From Denitratimonas sp037478135 (GTDB taxonomy: Bacteria; Pseudomonadota; Gammaproteobacteria; Xanthomonadales; Xanthomonadaceae): a DNA stretch of 64,000 nt. Of this stretch, positions 35,429 through 43,926 are shown in pieces (within the stretch, counting starts at the first letter, position 1; every line of letters starts with the position of its first letter). The DNA is taken from the NCBI RefSeq assembly GCF_037478135.1, contig NZ_JBBHDV010000008.1, forward strand, positions 1 through 64,000, written 5' to 3'. The position numbers and the translations under genes are program-made. Below the pieces are notes generated by a model. That model saw only the letters and a list, made by a program, of their open reading frames with translations, ran no database searches and was not told where the DNA came from.

Positions 35429-37921
35429 ATGCTCAATACCCGGGAATGGTCGCTGCTCAATGAGCTTTTCCATCAGGCCTGCGAACTGCCGATCGCAGAG
35501 CGCGACGCCTTCGCACGCGAACAGGCCGGCGACCAGCCGGAACTGCTGGAAGAACTGCTGCGCATGCTGCAGGTGGAAGCCGATGCCACCGACGCGGTAC
35601 GCGCACCACTGCGCGATCTTGGCAGCCGGATTCCAGAAGAATTGCCCGAACCCGAGCCCGGCACCCGTTTCGGTCCGTGGCAGGTGGATCGCCTGCTCGG
35701 CAAGGGCGGCATGGGCCAGGTGTATCTGGGCCATCGCGCCGATGGCGCCTACACGCGCCAAGTCGCGATCAAGCTGATCGGCAGCAAGAGCCACGACGCC
35801 CGCCAGCAAGCCCATTTCGAACGCGAACGCCAGCTGCTGGCACGCATGCAGCACCCGGCCATCGCACAGATCCACGATGCCGGCAGCGATGAGCACGGCC
35901 GCCATTACCTGGTCATGGAATATGTCGAAGGGCTGCCACTGACGCAGTGGTGCAACCAGCATCACCTCGGCCTTCGCGCACGCCTGCGCTTGCTGCTGCG
36001 CATCGCTGAAGGCGTGCAGCACGCGCACCAGAAAGGCGTGGTGCACCGCGACCTGAAGCCGGGCAACATCCTGATCAGCCAGGTCGACGGCGTGCCGATA
36101 CCGCGTATCATCGACTTTGGCATCGCCGCGCGGACCGACGCCGATGCCGCCAGCGCAGGCACCCCCGATGCCGGCGGCACGCCCGGCTACATGAGCCCGG
36201 AACAGACCATCGCCGGCATGGACGTGGACAGCCGCAGCGATGTCTATTCGCTGGGCGCGATCCTGTTCGAACTGGTCTCCGGCAAGCGCCCGCGTGGCAG
36301 CGGCAGCACCGGTGAAGCCACCCGTACCAGCGAGCCGCTGCGCCCGTCGGATCAGATCGCCACCCTGAGCGCGGAAGAAATCGCGCAACTCACCCAGACC
36401 CTGAAACTGCCGCCGCAGCGGCTGCGGCGTGTGCTGCGCGATGACCTGGACTGGATCGTGGCACGCGCCACCCAGCCCGACCGCGAACAGCGCTACCCCA
36501 GCGTCGCGTCCTTCGCCGACGATCTCAACCGCTGGCTCGATGGCTGGCCGGTGCAGGCCGCACCGCAACGCCGGCTCTGGACACTGCGCAAGTTCGTGGT
36601 ACGCCACCGGCTGCCGGTGGCGGCCGCAGCGCTGCTGCTGCTGAGCGTTTTCGCCGGCCTGATCGCCACCACGTGGGCGCTGCACCGTGCCGAACAGGCG
36701 GTGCTGCGCGAGCAGGCGATCAACCACTTCCTCAACGACGTGCTGACCAGCGTTGATCCGGTGGTCGCCTTCGATCTGGACCAGACCCTGATGCGACGCG
36801 TGCTGGACCGCGCCTCGGAACGCATCAAGACCGAACTGGCGGCGCATCCGGAAGCCCGCTCCCGGCTGGAGATCACGCTGTCCAATATCTACAGCAATCT
36901 GGGCGATGCCGAACGCGCCCTCGTGCATCTGGAGTCGGCGCGCGACGTCGCCAACACCCATCTGGGAGCGGCCTCCGAACCGGCCCTGCTGGCACAGATG
37001 GAACTGGCGCACCATCACGGCAGCCGCGGCCGGCTGGCCGATGCCGAACAGTTGCTGCGCACCCACCTGCCCGCCGCGCACCGCATCCGGCAACAGAACC
37101 CGGTACTGCACCCGCAGATGGAATCGCAACTGGGCTGGGTGGTCCGGCAGCAGGGCGGACGCGCCGAAGAAGCCCGCCAACTGCTGGAAAACAGCTACCG
37201 CACCCTGCTTGAGCGGGTCGGACCCGAGCACATCCGCACCATCGACGCCGGCCATTTCCACTCCACCGCGCTGAGCGAATCCGGGCGCATGGAAGAAGCC
37301 ATCGCGCTGCTGACACAGCTGACCGCCACCCAGAGCCGCGTACGCGGCGAAGACCATCCACAGACCCTGGCGCTTCGCAACAGCCTGGCCGGTTTCCATT
37401 CGCTCAATGACGACCCGCACTCGGCCGAGGCCGAGTTCCGCACCATGATCGACGTGGTATCGCGCCAGCACGGCAGCGGCAACCGCATGCTGCCGGTGCT
37501 GCACGTGAACCTGGCCTACACCCTGCATCGCATGGGCGGCAGCGCGCGGATGCAGGAAGCCGGCCAGCTGTACGACAGCGCGGTGCAGGCACAACAGGCA
37601 CTGCAGGGCGCCGACCATCCACTGACCAGCCAGATGCGCGAGATGCGCGCCCAGTGGCTGCTGGACGATGGACAAGCCGAACCGGCCCGCGACGAACTGC
37701 AGGCAGTGCTGGCCGCCACCCTCCACGCGTTCGGCGAAAACCACCCGGCGATCACCAACATCCTCGCGCTGCTGGCGCGCAGCGAACTGGCACTGGGCAA
37801 CACCGGCGGCGCACGTGAACATGCGCAGGCCGCGCTCGCACGCCTGATGGAAGGCACGCCGGAACATGACCGGATCCAGCGCGAAATGCAGGACATTCTC
37901 AGCACCACCGCCGCGCCGTAG
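35429..37921 (+). CDS. Ser/Thr protein kinase with periplasmic TPR region (copy 1)
   Basis: An 830-residue transmembrane kinase. Residues 1-75 are the acidic helical leader common to this kinase type (LFHQACELP, LLEELLRML). The kinase domain (about 80-345) is complete: P-loop GKGGMG 91-96, Lys115 in VAIK, HRDLK 206-210 and DFG 229-231, then GTPGYMSPEQ. A membrane helix follows at about 395-415 (VAAAALLLLSVFAGLIATTW). The remainder carries tetratricopeptide-like repeats outside the membrane, probably sensing a protein or peptide. It is the first of two tandem paralogues sharing long identical stretches. Confidence 0.92.
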   Translation: MLNTREWSLLNELFHQACELPIAERDAFAREQAGDQPELLEELLRMLQVEADATDAVRAPLRDLGSRIPEELPEPEPGTRFGPWQVDRLLGKGGMGQVYLGHRADGAYTRQVAIKLIGSKSHDARQQAHFERERQLLARMQHPAIAQIHDAGSDEHGRHYLVMEYVEGLPLTQWCNQHHLGLRARLRLLLRIAEGVQHAHQKGVVHRDLKPGNILISQVDGVPIPRIIDFGIAARTDADAASAGTPDAGGTPGYMSPEQTIAGMDVDSRSDVYSLGAILFELVSGKRPRGSGSTGEATRTSEPLRPSDQIATLSAEEIAQLTQTLKLPPQRLRRVLRDDLDWIVARATQPDREQRYPSVASFADDLNRWLDGWPVQAAPQRRLWTLRKFVVRHRLPVAAAALLLLSVFAGLIATTWALHRAEQAVLREQAINHFLNDVLTSVDPVVAFDLDQTLMRRVLDRASERIKTELAAHPEARSRLEITLSNIYSNLGDAERALVHLESARDVANTHLGAASEPALLAQMELAHHHGSRGRLADAEQLLRTHLPAAHRIRQQNPVLHPQMESQLGWVVRQQGGRAEEARQLLENSYRTLLERVGPEHIRTIDAGHFHSTALSESGRMEEAIALLTQLTATQSRVRGEDHPQTLALRNSLAGFHSLNDDPHSAEAEFRTMIDVVSRQHGSGNRMLPVLHVNLAYTLHRMGGSARMQEAGQLYDSAVQAQQALQGADHPLTSQMREMRAQWLLDDGQAEPARDELQAVLAATLHAFGENHPAITNILALLARSELALGNTGGAREHAQAALARLMEGTPEHDRIQREMQDILSTTAAP

Positions 37922-38300
37922 ACATGCGCCCGCCACCGGGGAACCTCTGATCCGGCCGGAACTCCGGAAATCGCAGGCCCGCTTCCGCGAAGCCTGCACA
38001 GACCCATATCCGGGCCTGTACCAATCCACCCCGGCGCAACCGCTCGCCCGGTGACCATCGACAGCGGCGCCGTGCCAATATCGGCACCTGCTGCGGCTGT
38101 CATGGCAGGCGGCCCGTTGCCTGCGCCCGTGCCACACCGCCGTCGCCTGCCGGCTACACGCCCCGTGGAGTCCTGCACCGCACCGGTGTCATCATCAACC
38201 TCTTGCAGTTCGCGCAACCGCCAGGCCGCTCTTCACCACGACTCCGGCACCCGGAAGCTGCCTGCCACCTGCCATGATCCGCCCAGCGGGAGCCCAACCC
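37922..38300. other. Intergenic region between tandem kinases
   Basis: No gene is supported in these 379 bases. At about 37973-37997 an imperfect hairpin (GCAG, GCTTC/GAAGC, CTGC) could shorten transcription of the first kinase, but no U tract follows. The last ~20 bases, GGGAGCCCAACCC, resemble the CGGAGCCC that precedes the first kinase start, so part of the upstream region may have been duplicated with the gene. Short open frames here have coding bias unlike the genes around them. Confidence 0.4.
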
Positions 38301-40805
38301 ATGTTCACACCCGAGGAATGGACCCACCTCGACGATCTCTTCCACCACGCCTGCAAACTGCCGGTGGAACAGCGCGAAGCCTTCGCCCGCGCCCAGACCG
38401 GCGACCAGCCGCAACTACTGGAAGAACTGCTGCGCATGCTGGCGGTGGAAGCCGATGCCACCCAGGCGGTGCGTGCACCGCTGCGCGATATCGGCACCCG
38501 GCTTTCCGCTGAACTTCCCGAACCCGAACCCGGCACACGCTTCGGCCCGTGGGAGTTGGATCGCCTGATCGGCAAGGGCGGCATGGGCCAGGTGTATCTG
38601 GGCCATCGCGCCGATGGCGCCTACGCGCGCCAGGTCGCGATCAAGCTGATCGGCAGCAAGGGCCGCAGCACGCGCCAGCGCGATCATTTCGAACGCGAAC
38701 GGCAGTTGCTGGCGCGCATGCAGCATCCGGCCATCGCACAGATCCACGATGCCGGCAGCGACGAACACGGCCGCCTCTATCTGGTCATGGAATACGTTGA
38801 CGGCCTGCCGCTGACGCAGTGGTGCCGTCAGCAAAAACCCAGCCTGCGCGAACGCGTGCGACTACTGACCCGCATCGCCGATGGCGTGCAGCATGCACAC
38901 CAGAAAGGCGTGGTCCACCGCGATCTGAAACCGGGCAACATCCTCATCGCCGAAATCGATGGCGTGGCGGCGCCGCGCATCATCGATTTCGGCATCGCCT
39001 CGCAGGCCGATGAAGGCGCCGGGGAAGACAACCGGCCCGAGCCCGCCGGAACACCGGGCTACATGAGCCCGGAGCAGACCATCTCCGGCATGGACGTGGA
39101 CAGCCGCAGCGATGTCTACGCACTCGGCGCGATCCTGTTCGAACTGGTTTCCGGCAAACGCCCACACGGCACCACCGCCACCGGCGAAGGCAGCAGCACC
39201 GGCGAACCGCTGCGCCCCTCGGACCGGATCGACACGCTGAGTCCGGAAGAAATCGCGCAACTGGCGCAGGCCCTGCGCATTCCGGCGCGCCGCTTGCGCC
39301 GCACGCTGCGCGACGATCTGGACTGGATCGTGGCGCGCGCCACCCAGCCGGACCGCGAACAGCGCTACCCCAGCGCCGCCGCGTTCGCCGATGACCTGCG
39401 GCGCTGGCTCGATGGCTACCCATTGCAGGCCGCACCACGCCGGCGTCTGTGGCTGCTGCGCAAATTCGTCGCACGCAACCGGCTGGCGGTGGCGGCGTTT
39501 GCCGCGCTGGCGCTGGCCGTGGCCGGCGGCCTGGTCGCCACCACCTGGGCGCTGCATCGCGCGGAGCAGGCGGTGGCGCGCGAGCAGGCCAGCAACCGTT
39601 TTCTCAGCGATGTGCTGACCAGCGTCGATCCCTCGATCAGTTTCGACCTGGACCAGACCCTGATGCGCCGCGTGCTGGACCAAGCCTCCGAACGCATCCG
39701 CACCGATCTGGCCGAGCACCCGCAGGCGCGTGTGGAAATCGAAACCACGCTGGCCTACACCTACCAGAACCTGGGCGATCCGGAACGCGCCCGCACGCAT
39801 CTGGAATCGGCATTGGAAACCGCGACCGCCGCACTCGGCCGCAATGCACTGCCCACCCAGATCGCGGTGATGGAACTGGCCAACAACCTGACCCATGGCG
39901 CCGACCCCAAGCGCGCCGAAGCCCTGCTGCGCGACAACCTGCCCAGCGCATGGAAGCTGTCCGATCAGGATCCGATACTTGCACCGCGCATGCAGTCACG
40001 TCTGGGCTGGAACCTGCACCGGCAAGGCCGCCAGGATGAAGCCCTGCCGCTGCTGCAGCACAGCCACCAGACCCTGCTGGAGCGTGTTGGGCCGGACCAC
40101 CAGCGCACCATCGACGCGGGCCAGTATCTGGCCGCCGGACTGGCCCAGAATTCACGCCTGCCCGAGGCCATCGCGATGATGCAGGATCTGGTGCAACGCC
40201 AGATCCGGCTGCGCGGCGAGGACCACCCGCAGACCATGGCACTGCGCAACAGCCTGGCCGCCTTCCACGGAGAAAACAGCGATTTTGCCGCCGCCGAAAT
40301 CGAATACCGTGCGTTGATCGACGCCCTCACCGGCCAGCACGGCACCTCCTCACAGATGCTGCCGATCCTGCAATTCAATCTGGCGACCACGCTGCACAAG
40401 AGTGGTGTGCCGGAGAAAATCGAAGCCGCCGGGCCGTATTTCGTATCGGCACTGGACGCACAACTTGAACGCCAGGGCCCGGACGCGGCCAACTCCATCA
40501 CGATGCGCCGGGTCCGCGCCAACTGGCTCGCCGATACCGGCCGCAACGAACAAGCACGCGACGAATACCAGGCCACGCTGACCAGCGCCCGCACCACCTT
40601 CGGCGAAGCCCACCCGCAGATTGCGATATTGCTGGAAGGTCTGGCCCGGCAGGAACTGGCGCTGGGCAACACCGAAGCCGCACTCGCCCATGCCGAGGAT
40701 GCGCTGGTCCGGATGCAGGCCATGCCGGATACCCCGGCTGAGCAGATCACCGCGCTGCGTGAACTGTTGGACACCATTCGCAACACAGCACAGGCATCAC
40801 CATGA
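38301..40805 (+). CDS. Ser/Thr protein kinase with periplasmic TPR region (copy 2)
   Basis: An 834-residue paralogue of the preceding kinase with the same order: acidic leader, kinase domain with GKGGMG, VAIK, HRDLK and DFG all intact, one membrane helix (VAAFAALALAVAGGLVATTW) and a TPR-like extracytoplasmic region. The kinase domains are nearly identical over long blocks, for example GQVYLGHRADGAY and MQHPAIAQIHDAGSDEHGR, while the TPR regions differ more. That pattern points to one kinase output with two different sensors. Its stop overlaps the tyrA start (ATGA), so it is coupled to that gene. Confidence 0.92.
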   Translation: MFTPEEWTHLDDLFHHACKLPVEQREAFARAQTGDQPQLLEELLRMLAVEADATQAVRAPLRDIGTRLSAELPEPEPGTRFGPWELDRLIGKGGMGQVYLGHRADGAYARQVAIKLIGSKGRSTRQRDHFERERQLLARMQHPAIAQIHDAGSDEHGRLYLVMEYVDGLPLTQWCRQQKPSLRERVRLLTRIADGVQHAHQKGVVHRDLKPGNILIAEIDGVAAPRIIDFGIASQADEGAGEDNRPEPAGTPGYMSPEQTISGMDVDSRSDVYALGAILFELVSGKRPHGTTATGEGSSTGEPLRPSDRIDTLSPEEIAQLAQALRIPARRLRRTLRDDLDWIVARATQPDREQRYPSAAAFADDLRRWLDGYPLQAAPRRRLWLLRKFVARNRLAVAAFAALALAVAGGLVATTWALHRAEQAVAREQASNRFLSDVLTSVDPSISFDLDQTLMRRVLDQASERIRTDLAEHPQARVEIETTLAYTYQNLGDPERARTHLESALETATAALGRNALPTQIAVMELANNLTHGADPKRAEALLRDNLPSAWKLSDQDPILAPRMQSRLGWNLHRQGRQDEALPLLQHSHQTLLERVGPDHQRTIDAGQYLAAGLAQNSRLPEAIAMMQDLVQRQIRLRGEDHPQTMALRNSLAAFHGENSDFAAAEIEYRALIDALTGQHGTSSQMLPILQFNLATTLHKSGVPEKIEAAGPYFVSALDAQLERQGPDAANSITMRRVRANWLADTGRNEQARDEYQATLTSARTTFGEAHPQIAILLEGLARQELALGNTEAALAHAEDALVRMQAMPDTPAEQITALRELLDTIRNTAQASP

Positions 40806-41929
40806 GCAGCGGGCGGGAGCGCCCCCGCATCGGACTGGTCGGCAGCGAAGGCGCCTATGGCCGCTGGCTGCGCCGCTTCTTCGAGCAGCGCATGGGGCTG
40901 GAGGTATTCGGCACCGATCCCGGCCATGCCGGCACACAAACGCCGGAAGCCCTGATCGAACACTGCCAGGTGCTGCTGTTCTGCACTCCGATCCGCCACA
41001 CCCCGGCGATCATCAGCGATTACATCGAACGCGCCGCCGGACGCGAGAAACACCAGCTCTGGCTCGACATCACCTCGGTCAAAAACGGGCCGGTGGCCGC
41101 GATGCTGCAATCACAGGCCGAAGTCGTCGGCCTGCACCCGATGACCGCCGCGCCCAAGGCGCCGACCCTGAAAGGCCGCGTGCTGGTGGTCTGCGAAGCC
41201 CGCCTGCAACACTGGCGCGCATGGTTCGAAGCCTTTCTTGCCGCGCTGCAGGCCCAATGCGTGGCCAGCACGCCCGAGCGCCACGACCGCATCATGGCGC
41301 TGGTGCAGGCGATGGTGCACGCCACGCATCTGGCCCAGGGCGGCGTGCTGCGCGAATACGCCGAAGAACTCGGCGGCCTGGACGCCCTGCTGCCGTTCCG
41401 CTCGGCCTCGTTCGAACTGGACAGCGCGATCCTTTCGCGAATTCTTGCGATGAACCCGGCGATCTACGAAGACATCCAGTTCGGCAACCCGCACGTGATC
41501 CCGATGCTGGAACGGCTGCAAACCCAACTGGCCAAACTTAAGTCCAGCGTGGAACGCAACGACGACACCGGCCGCGCCGCCTTTCGCCGACAGTTTCTCG
41601 ACGCCGCGCGTGAAACCCTCGGAGAAACCTCCGTCGCCGCCGGAAACTACAGCTTCGAACGCGTCGGCTACCTGCTCGCCGATCTGGCCGGCGAACGCAG
41701 CATTTCGATCCACTTGCCACAGGACCAGCCCGGCTCGCTGCGCCGCCTGCTGCACGCCTTCGAACGCCACGGCATCAGCATCGACTCGATCCACTCCTCA
41801 CGCACCCCGGCCGGCGAAGTCCACTTCCGCCTCGGATTCTCCGCCGACATACCCACCCCCGCCATTACCCGCGCCATCACCACCATCCACGATGAAGCCA
41901 TCGGCGTGGTGCTGGAAAATGTGTGTTGA
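40802..41929 (+). CDS. tyrA: Prephenate dehydrogenase with ACT domain
   Basis: A 375-residue enzyme of tyrosine synthesis that oxidatively decarboxylates prephenate to 4-hydroxyphenylpyruvate. The NAD-binding start is RIGLVGSEGAYGRW; LLFCTPIRHTP and WLDITSVKNGPV and GLHPMTAAPKAP follow the family order (the last carries the catalytic His). A C-terminal ACT domain begins near residue 300 (SISIHLPQDQPGSLRRLL, HGISIDSIHSSRT) and should give feedback control by an aromatic amino acid. Four-base overlap with a sensor kinase gene is unexpected for an aromatic pathway gene. Confidence 0.88.
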   Translation: MSSGRERPRIGLVGSEGAYGRWLRRFFEQRMGLEVFGTDPGHAGTQTPEALIEHCQVLLFCTPIRHTPAIISDYIERAAGREKHQLWLDITSVKNGPVAAMLQSQAEVVGLHPMTAAPKAPTLKGRVLVVCEARLQHWRAWFEAFLAALQAQCVASTPERHDRIMALVQAMVHATHLAQGGVLREYAEELGGLDALLPFRSASFELDSAILSRILAMNPAIYEDIQFGNPHVIPMLERLQTQLAKLKSSVERNDDTGRAAFRRQFLDAARETLGETSVAAGNYSFERVGYLLADLAGERSISIHLPQDQPGSLRRLLHAFERHGISIDSIHSSRTPAGEVHFRLGFSADIPTPAITRAITTIHDEAIGVVLENVC

Positions 41930-41970
41930 AGGAAGCGTGGGCGGGATGCTCGCAGTGTGAAAATTTCCGG

Positions 41971-42055
41971 CTTCTCCCTTCTCCCCCCGGGAGAAGAGCC
42001 TGCCCCGGACTTGATCCGGGGTGGCGCGCAGCGCCGGATGAGGGTACGAGCCGAA
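41971..42055. repeat. Dispersed hairpin repeat (copy 2)
   Basis: Just past tyrA lie two hairpins: TTCTCCC-CCC-GGGAGAA and CCCCGGA-CTTGA-TCCGGGG, followed by GGCGCGCAGCGCCGGATGAGGGT. The first hairpin and the GCCGGATGAGGGT segment also occur in the MITE at 49052-49241, and related sequence lies at 17523-17671. It probably marks the border between the conserved genome and the accessory region that begins here. Confidence 0.7.
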
Positions 42056-42302
42056 CCCAACAACAAAACTTTCCCCAAAGACTGAACCGCAAACTCAGCC
42101 CGCAGCCTCCTGCCAACCCACGCCCCGGCTGACGCACCTGCATGCCCATCAGCCCTCACCCACTCAGGAATGAGCCACACGACAGCCCTGCTCACCCATG
42201 CAGAAAAAAGAGAAGCCGGCATCGCCGGCAACCCTTGAATCGTGCACATCAAGTGCAAACCGCCCGCCGGCAATGCACCCAGAAGCCACAACCACAGCAC
42301 AG

Positions 42303-42551
42303 TCAACCGCGCTGCCGCGCCTCCAGATACCGCGCAAACGCCACCAGCGATTCCACCCCCAACGCCTCGCAGATATCGACGAACTCGGTGATATCCAACC
42401 GCCGTTCACCACGCTCGAACTTCGACACAAAAGTTTGCGTATTCCCCAACCGCGCACCCAACTCGGCCTGCGTCAGCCCGGCTTCTCGGCGCAACGCCTT
42501 GAGCACAGCCAGCAGACGCTGATAGTCGTCGTGATAAGTGGACGGAGACAT
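42303..42551 (-). CDS. XRE-family transcriptional regulator
   Basis: An 82-residue protein that is nearly all helix-turn-helix domain: LKALRREAGLTQAELGARLGNTQTFVSKFERGERRLD with the typical TQAELGA turn and recognition helix TQTFVSKFE. It should bind DNA as a dimer. A perfect 14-bp palindrome lies 6 bases upstream of its ATG, a likely autoregulatory operator. It is divergent from the GYF-like gene, so it may control that gene and the island. It lacks a peptidase or ligand domain and is thus not a standard phage CI protein. Confidence 0.9.
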   Translation of the reverse strand: MSPSTYHDDYQRLLAVLKALRREAGLTQAELGARLGNTQTFVSKFERGERRLDITEFVDICEALGVESLVAFARYLEARQRG

Positions 42552-42557
42552 GGGCCT

Positions 42558-42571
42558 TGCCTGATCAGGCA
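42558..42571. promoter_or_regulatory. Palindromic operator upstream of XRE gene
   Basis: TGCCTGATCAGGCA is a perfect 14-bp palindrome, extended by GGCAA on one side. It begins 6 bases before the XRE start codon on the minus strand and 20 bases before the likely -35 of the divergent gene. Position and symmetry fit binding by a dimeric XRE protein that represses its own translation start region or both promoters. Confidence 0.6.
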
Positions 42572-42590
42572 GGCAACGCTAGAGTCCGTC

Positions 42591-42619
42591 TTGGGATAGT
42601 CAAAAATCGGCTTTATCAT
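42591..42619 (+). promoter_or_regulatory. Sigma-70-type promoter of the GYF-like gene
   Basis: TTGGGA (-35) and TATCAT (-10) are separated by exactly 17 bases, at 42591-42596 and 42614-42619. The start codon of the GYF-like gene follows 73 bases downstream with AGGGG in front of it. The -10 matches the consensus at five of six positions. Confidence 0.5.
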
Positions 42620-42691
42620 TCATCTAGAACCGATCACCGGATCTCAACTACAGGCGATCAAGCCAGGATCGAAAGCGGAACAGGGGAAAAA

Positions 42692-43558
42692 ATGAAGATC
42701 GCAACCGCACGGGACAAGGCGAAAACCGGCGAGTGGGACGTGGCCGGCTTGCAGGCAGCACTGGAGCGCGGAGAGGTATTGCCGAGCGACCTGGTGTGGA
42801 TTCCGGGATGGGAAACGTGGCGCAGGCTGTCAGCGGCAGCAACTGAACTCGGGATTCGGTTTCCGGCAGCGGTTCATAACCAGCCGCCGCCTCAACTGTT
42901 GGAACCGGTCAAGACGCTTGGGCCAGCAATAGCACCTATTGGAACCCCAGCATGTACGGAGGCATTGGCGCCGATACCTGAGCAGCTCAAGACTCCATTC
43001 CCAGCACTCATCTGCACTCCGTCACTCACCCCACCGATAAGCACTGAATCACCATCACCATCACCACCAAAGCCGGATAACAACATGGGCAATTCTAAAG
43101 ATAACCCCTCGGTATCACTTGAAAGAAGGAGTTCAACCTCTATCACCGGGAAATTAGCCACCATAATAATGGCCGCCACCATTTCAATTTCCATTTCCGC
43201 TTGCGATAGTGTCCTGGATTCAATTACAGGAAATGACTTTGAGATCATTGTTCCTCAAGCATACACCACTCTTGGAATTTCCATTTATGACTGTAGCAGG
43301 AGTTGGCACGACATCCCTGAGTGCACTATTCGCAATGACACTCAACACAACATCCCGTCAGGATCACTAAAGTATTTCTGCTTTGATGGGCAAGGAAATA
43401 TAATGAGAGGCGCTGGGCGGGGGGAGTTCCCAATGGGTGTAACAATTGTTCCTGGTGCCTCGCTTAGGGTGGAAATCATGTGCCACGGAAGAAGCATAGA
43501 TATAGCGAGAATTGGATTTGGGTTTTATTCTGACGAAACACCTCGCCCGCCCAACTAA
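42692..43558 (+). CDS. GYF_2-like membrane protein with exported C-terminal domain
   Basis: A 288-residue protein of unknown function. The first 60 residues (GEWDVAGLQAALERGEVLPS then DLVWIPGWETWRRLS) resemble a GYF_2 domain, a fold in bacterial membrane proteins. A Pro/Ser/Thr-rich linker leads to one membrane helix around residues 160-180 (KLATIIMAATISISISA). The C-terminal ~100 residues are a beta-rich domain with four cysteines and NDTQHNIPSGSLKYFCFDGQ, similar to FxLYD-type extracytoplasmic domains. Base composition falls sharply after residue ~135, so the 3' half looks acquired. The start has AGGGG upstream. Confidence 0.7.
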   Translation: MKIATARDKAKTGEWDVAGLQAALERGEVLPSDLVWIPGWETWRRLSAAATELGIRFPAAVHNQPPPQLLEPVKTLGPAIAPIGTPACTEALAPIPEQLKTPFPALICTPSLTPPISTESPSPSPPKPDNNMGNSKDNPSVSLERRSSTSITGKLATIIMAATISISISACDSVLDSITGNDFEIIVPQAYTTLGISIYDCSRSWHDIPECTIRNDTQHNIPSGSLKYFCFDGQGNIMRGAGRGEFPMGVTIVPGASLRVEIMCHGRSIDIARIGFGFYSDETPRPPN

Positions 43559-43610
43559 GCAACTTAAATTCATTCAATGACACCAAAGGAGACACGGAAA
43601 AATTACGGGA

Positions 43611-43629
43611 AATGTACCAGGGATAATTA
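43611..43629. repeat. 19-bp island motif, copy 1
   Basis: AATGTACCAGGGATAATTA. The same motif recurs with few changes at 43793-43811 and 47791-47809, all in the same orientation. Copies 1 and 3 sit directly beyond the 3' end of the two copies of a small gene; copies 2 and 3 bracket the low-GC cargo. It may be a recombination or integration junction. Confidence 0.6.
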
Positions 43630-43656
43630 CCAGTCTCGGCCATGATGACTAGCCAA

Positions 43657-43787
43657 TTACCTGACCTTTTCCAGCCGCCGCACAAACCCATCCAACACCT
43701 CAGCCAGATTCGCACTGCCAATCTGCACCGGTTGCGGTGGCAAGGCATTGATCGAGTCGAGGATAAGACCCACTTCTGCCTGAGTTT
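43657..43787 (-). pseudogene. Truncated copy of the small gene at 47807-48025
   Basis: On the minus strand this stretch encodes QAEVGLILDSINALPPQPVQ, GSANLAEVLDGFVRRLEKVR and then stops at TAA. It matches residues 22-62 of the intact small protein at 47807-48025 with few changes. The first ~20 codons are missing and a G-to-T change turned a GAA codon into TAA, cutting the last ten residues. About 170 bases, including the 3' flank with motif copy 1, align between the two sites, so one arose by duplication. Confidence 0.75.
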
Positions 43788-43792
43788 GTGAA

Positions 43793-43811
43793 AATATGCC
43801 AGGAGTAATTA
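43793..43811. repeat. 19-bp island motif, copy 2
   Basis: AATATGCCAGGAGTAATTA. It lies immediately beyond the break of the truncated small gene and starts the low-GC cargo that ends at copy 3 (47791-47809), about 4.0 kb away. Confidence 0.6.
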
Positions 43812-43926
43812 ATTTGCACAGGAAGCATACCAACCCATAAAATTCGATGAGCTTCCCGTATCATAGAACCAAAATTACTAGGCGGTTTCATTATGAGAAT
43901 CCATGCACCTCTGTCTTTTGCACTTA

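Noticed and set aside
37922..38300. Small genes between the tandem kinases
   Set aside because: Short frames lack ribosome-binding sites, have Arg/Pro-rich shadow composition and no recognisable domain.
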